From NCBI GenBank assembly GCA_000431215.1, contig HF985575.1:827-49152 (forward strand): a stretch of DNA of 48,326 nt, given 5' to 3'. This DNA is from Prevotella sp. CAG:1031. Lineage in GTDB: Bacteria > Bacteroidota > Bacteroidia > Bacteroidales > Muribaculaceae. The notes below the pieces were generated by a model, which ran no database searches, was not told where the DNA came from, and worked only from the letters and a program-made list of their open reading frames with translations. Shown here in pieces: positions 47,998 to 48,326 of the stretch. The position numbers and the translations under genes are program-made. Within the stretch, counting starts at the first letter, position 1; every line of letters begins with the position of its first letter.

Positions 47998-48326
47998 ATG
48001 AGTCACGAAAAATTCACTCACCGACAGATAGAAAAAGACAGGCGCGTTCTTGAACTCCTTTCACAGTCGTTCCCGAATGTATCGGCTGCGAGCACTGAGA
48101 TTATCAATCTCGAAGCTATCCTGAACCTGCCGAAGGGCACGGAGCATTTCGTGGCCGACCTCCACGGCGAGGATGAGGCTTTCAGCCATATTCTCCGCAA
48201 TGCCTCGGGAAATATCAAGCGCAAGGTGCGCGAGATCTACGGTAACAGCATGCGGGATACCGATCTCGCACAGCTCTGCTCGCTGATCTATTATCCCGAG
48301 CAGAAACTCGAGATTATACGCTCGGA
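47998..48326 (+). CDS. fbp: Class III fructose-1,6-bisphosphatase, N-terminal part
   Basis: The ATG at 47998 opens a frame running off the window end (109 codons). MSHEKFTHRQIEKDRRVLEL leads to NLPKGTEHFVADLHGEDEAF, the metallophosphatase ligand motif DxHGE, then ILRNASGNIKRKV and CSLIYYPEQKLEII. This matches the large Fbp family of Bacteroidota and Firmicutes (about 650 residues), unrelated to class I enzymes. It serves gluconeogenesis in the cytoplasm. Confidence 0.9.
   Translation, partial: MSHEKFTHRQIEKDRRVLELLSQSFPNVSAASTEIINLEAILNLPKGTEHFVADLHGEDEAFSHILRNASGNIKRKVREIYGNSMRDTDLAQLCSLIYYPEQKLEIIRS

Overview
The window reads as chromosomal DNA of a Bacteroidota bacterium, order Bacteroidales, most likely a gut Muribaculaceae-type organism (family-level call is inference). 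The evidence is the promoter grammar found repeatedly here (TTTG, 19-21 bases, TAnnTTTG), the absence of Shine-Dalgarno sites, and the gene content: Mfa/Fim-type surface lipoproteins, PorX and PorW of the type IX secretion system, a DUF3575 protein, GldE, CoaX, a dihaem fumarate reductase and class III fructose bisphosphatase. Core genes are GC-rich. Two stretches (about 12.2-13.2 kb and 40.2-43.1 kb) are clearly richer in A+T and hold accessory DNA.

Layout. 1-5.5 kb: start of dapA (leftward, cut by the window edge), an acyl-CoA ligase, a small thioredoxin, an unusual C39-like/cupin chimera, a lipoprotein flavodoxin and aspartate kinase. 5.5-6.7 kb: a tRNA-Pro(GGG) that has lost its 3' end against a 40-bp direct repeat carrying a promoter, a ZIP metal transporter, and the second repeat copy. 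6.7-10.4 kb: a three-gene surface-protein operon (DUF3575 protein, Mfa2/FimB-like lipoprotein, beta-helix lipoprotein). 10.4-12.2 kb: two convergent glycosyltransferases with almost no 5' leader. 12.3-13.1 kb: an Abi_2/HEPN protein next to a divergent promoter-hairpin unit that looks like a small RNA gene. 13.2-18.2 kb: a leftward operon for amino-acid fermentation through 2-oxoacids and acyl-CoA (IorA, IorB, aminotransferase, CoA-transferase/hydrolase). 18.3-31.1 kb: a secreted protein, then a long leftward series running divIC, small membrane protein, coaX, outer-membrane protein, lptC, gldE, ECF sigma, anti-sigma, Spy-like protein, giant alpha-2-macroglobulin. 31.1-31.4 kb: three palindromic units with an exact 29-bp period. 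31.4-40.1 kb: rlmH leftward, then nadC, mscL, rsmA, mgtE, porW and porX rightward. 40.2-43.1 kb: an AT-rich island with two unknown genes, a small frameshifted gene and an internally deleted insertion sequence. 43.2-48.3 kb: fumarate reductase/succinate dehydrogenase CAB, an outer-membrane barrel and the start of fbp.

The strongest candidate for an under-described system is the Abi_2 (HEPN) gene with its divergent structured RNA. Abi_2/AbiF proteins are known to co-occur with small structured RNAs that may act as RNA antitoxins, and this locus has the right parts in a compact form. Other notable points are the C39/cupin chimera, the decapitated tRNA at a duplicated promoter, the 29-bp periodic palindromes, the self-contained Ior operon, and the two-gene unknown module beside the dead IS. 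All assignments come from reading the sequence; no database search was possible.
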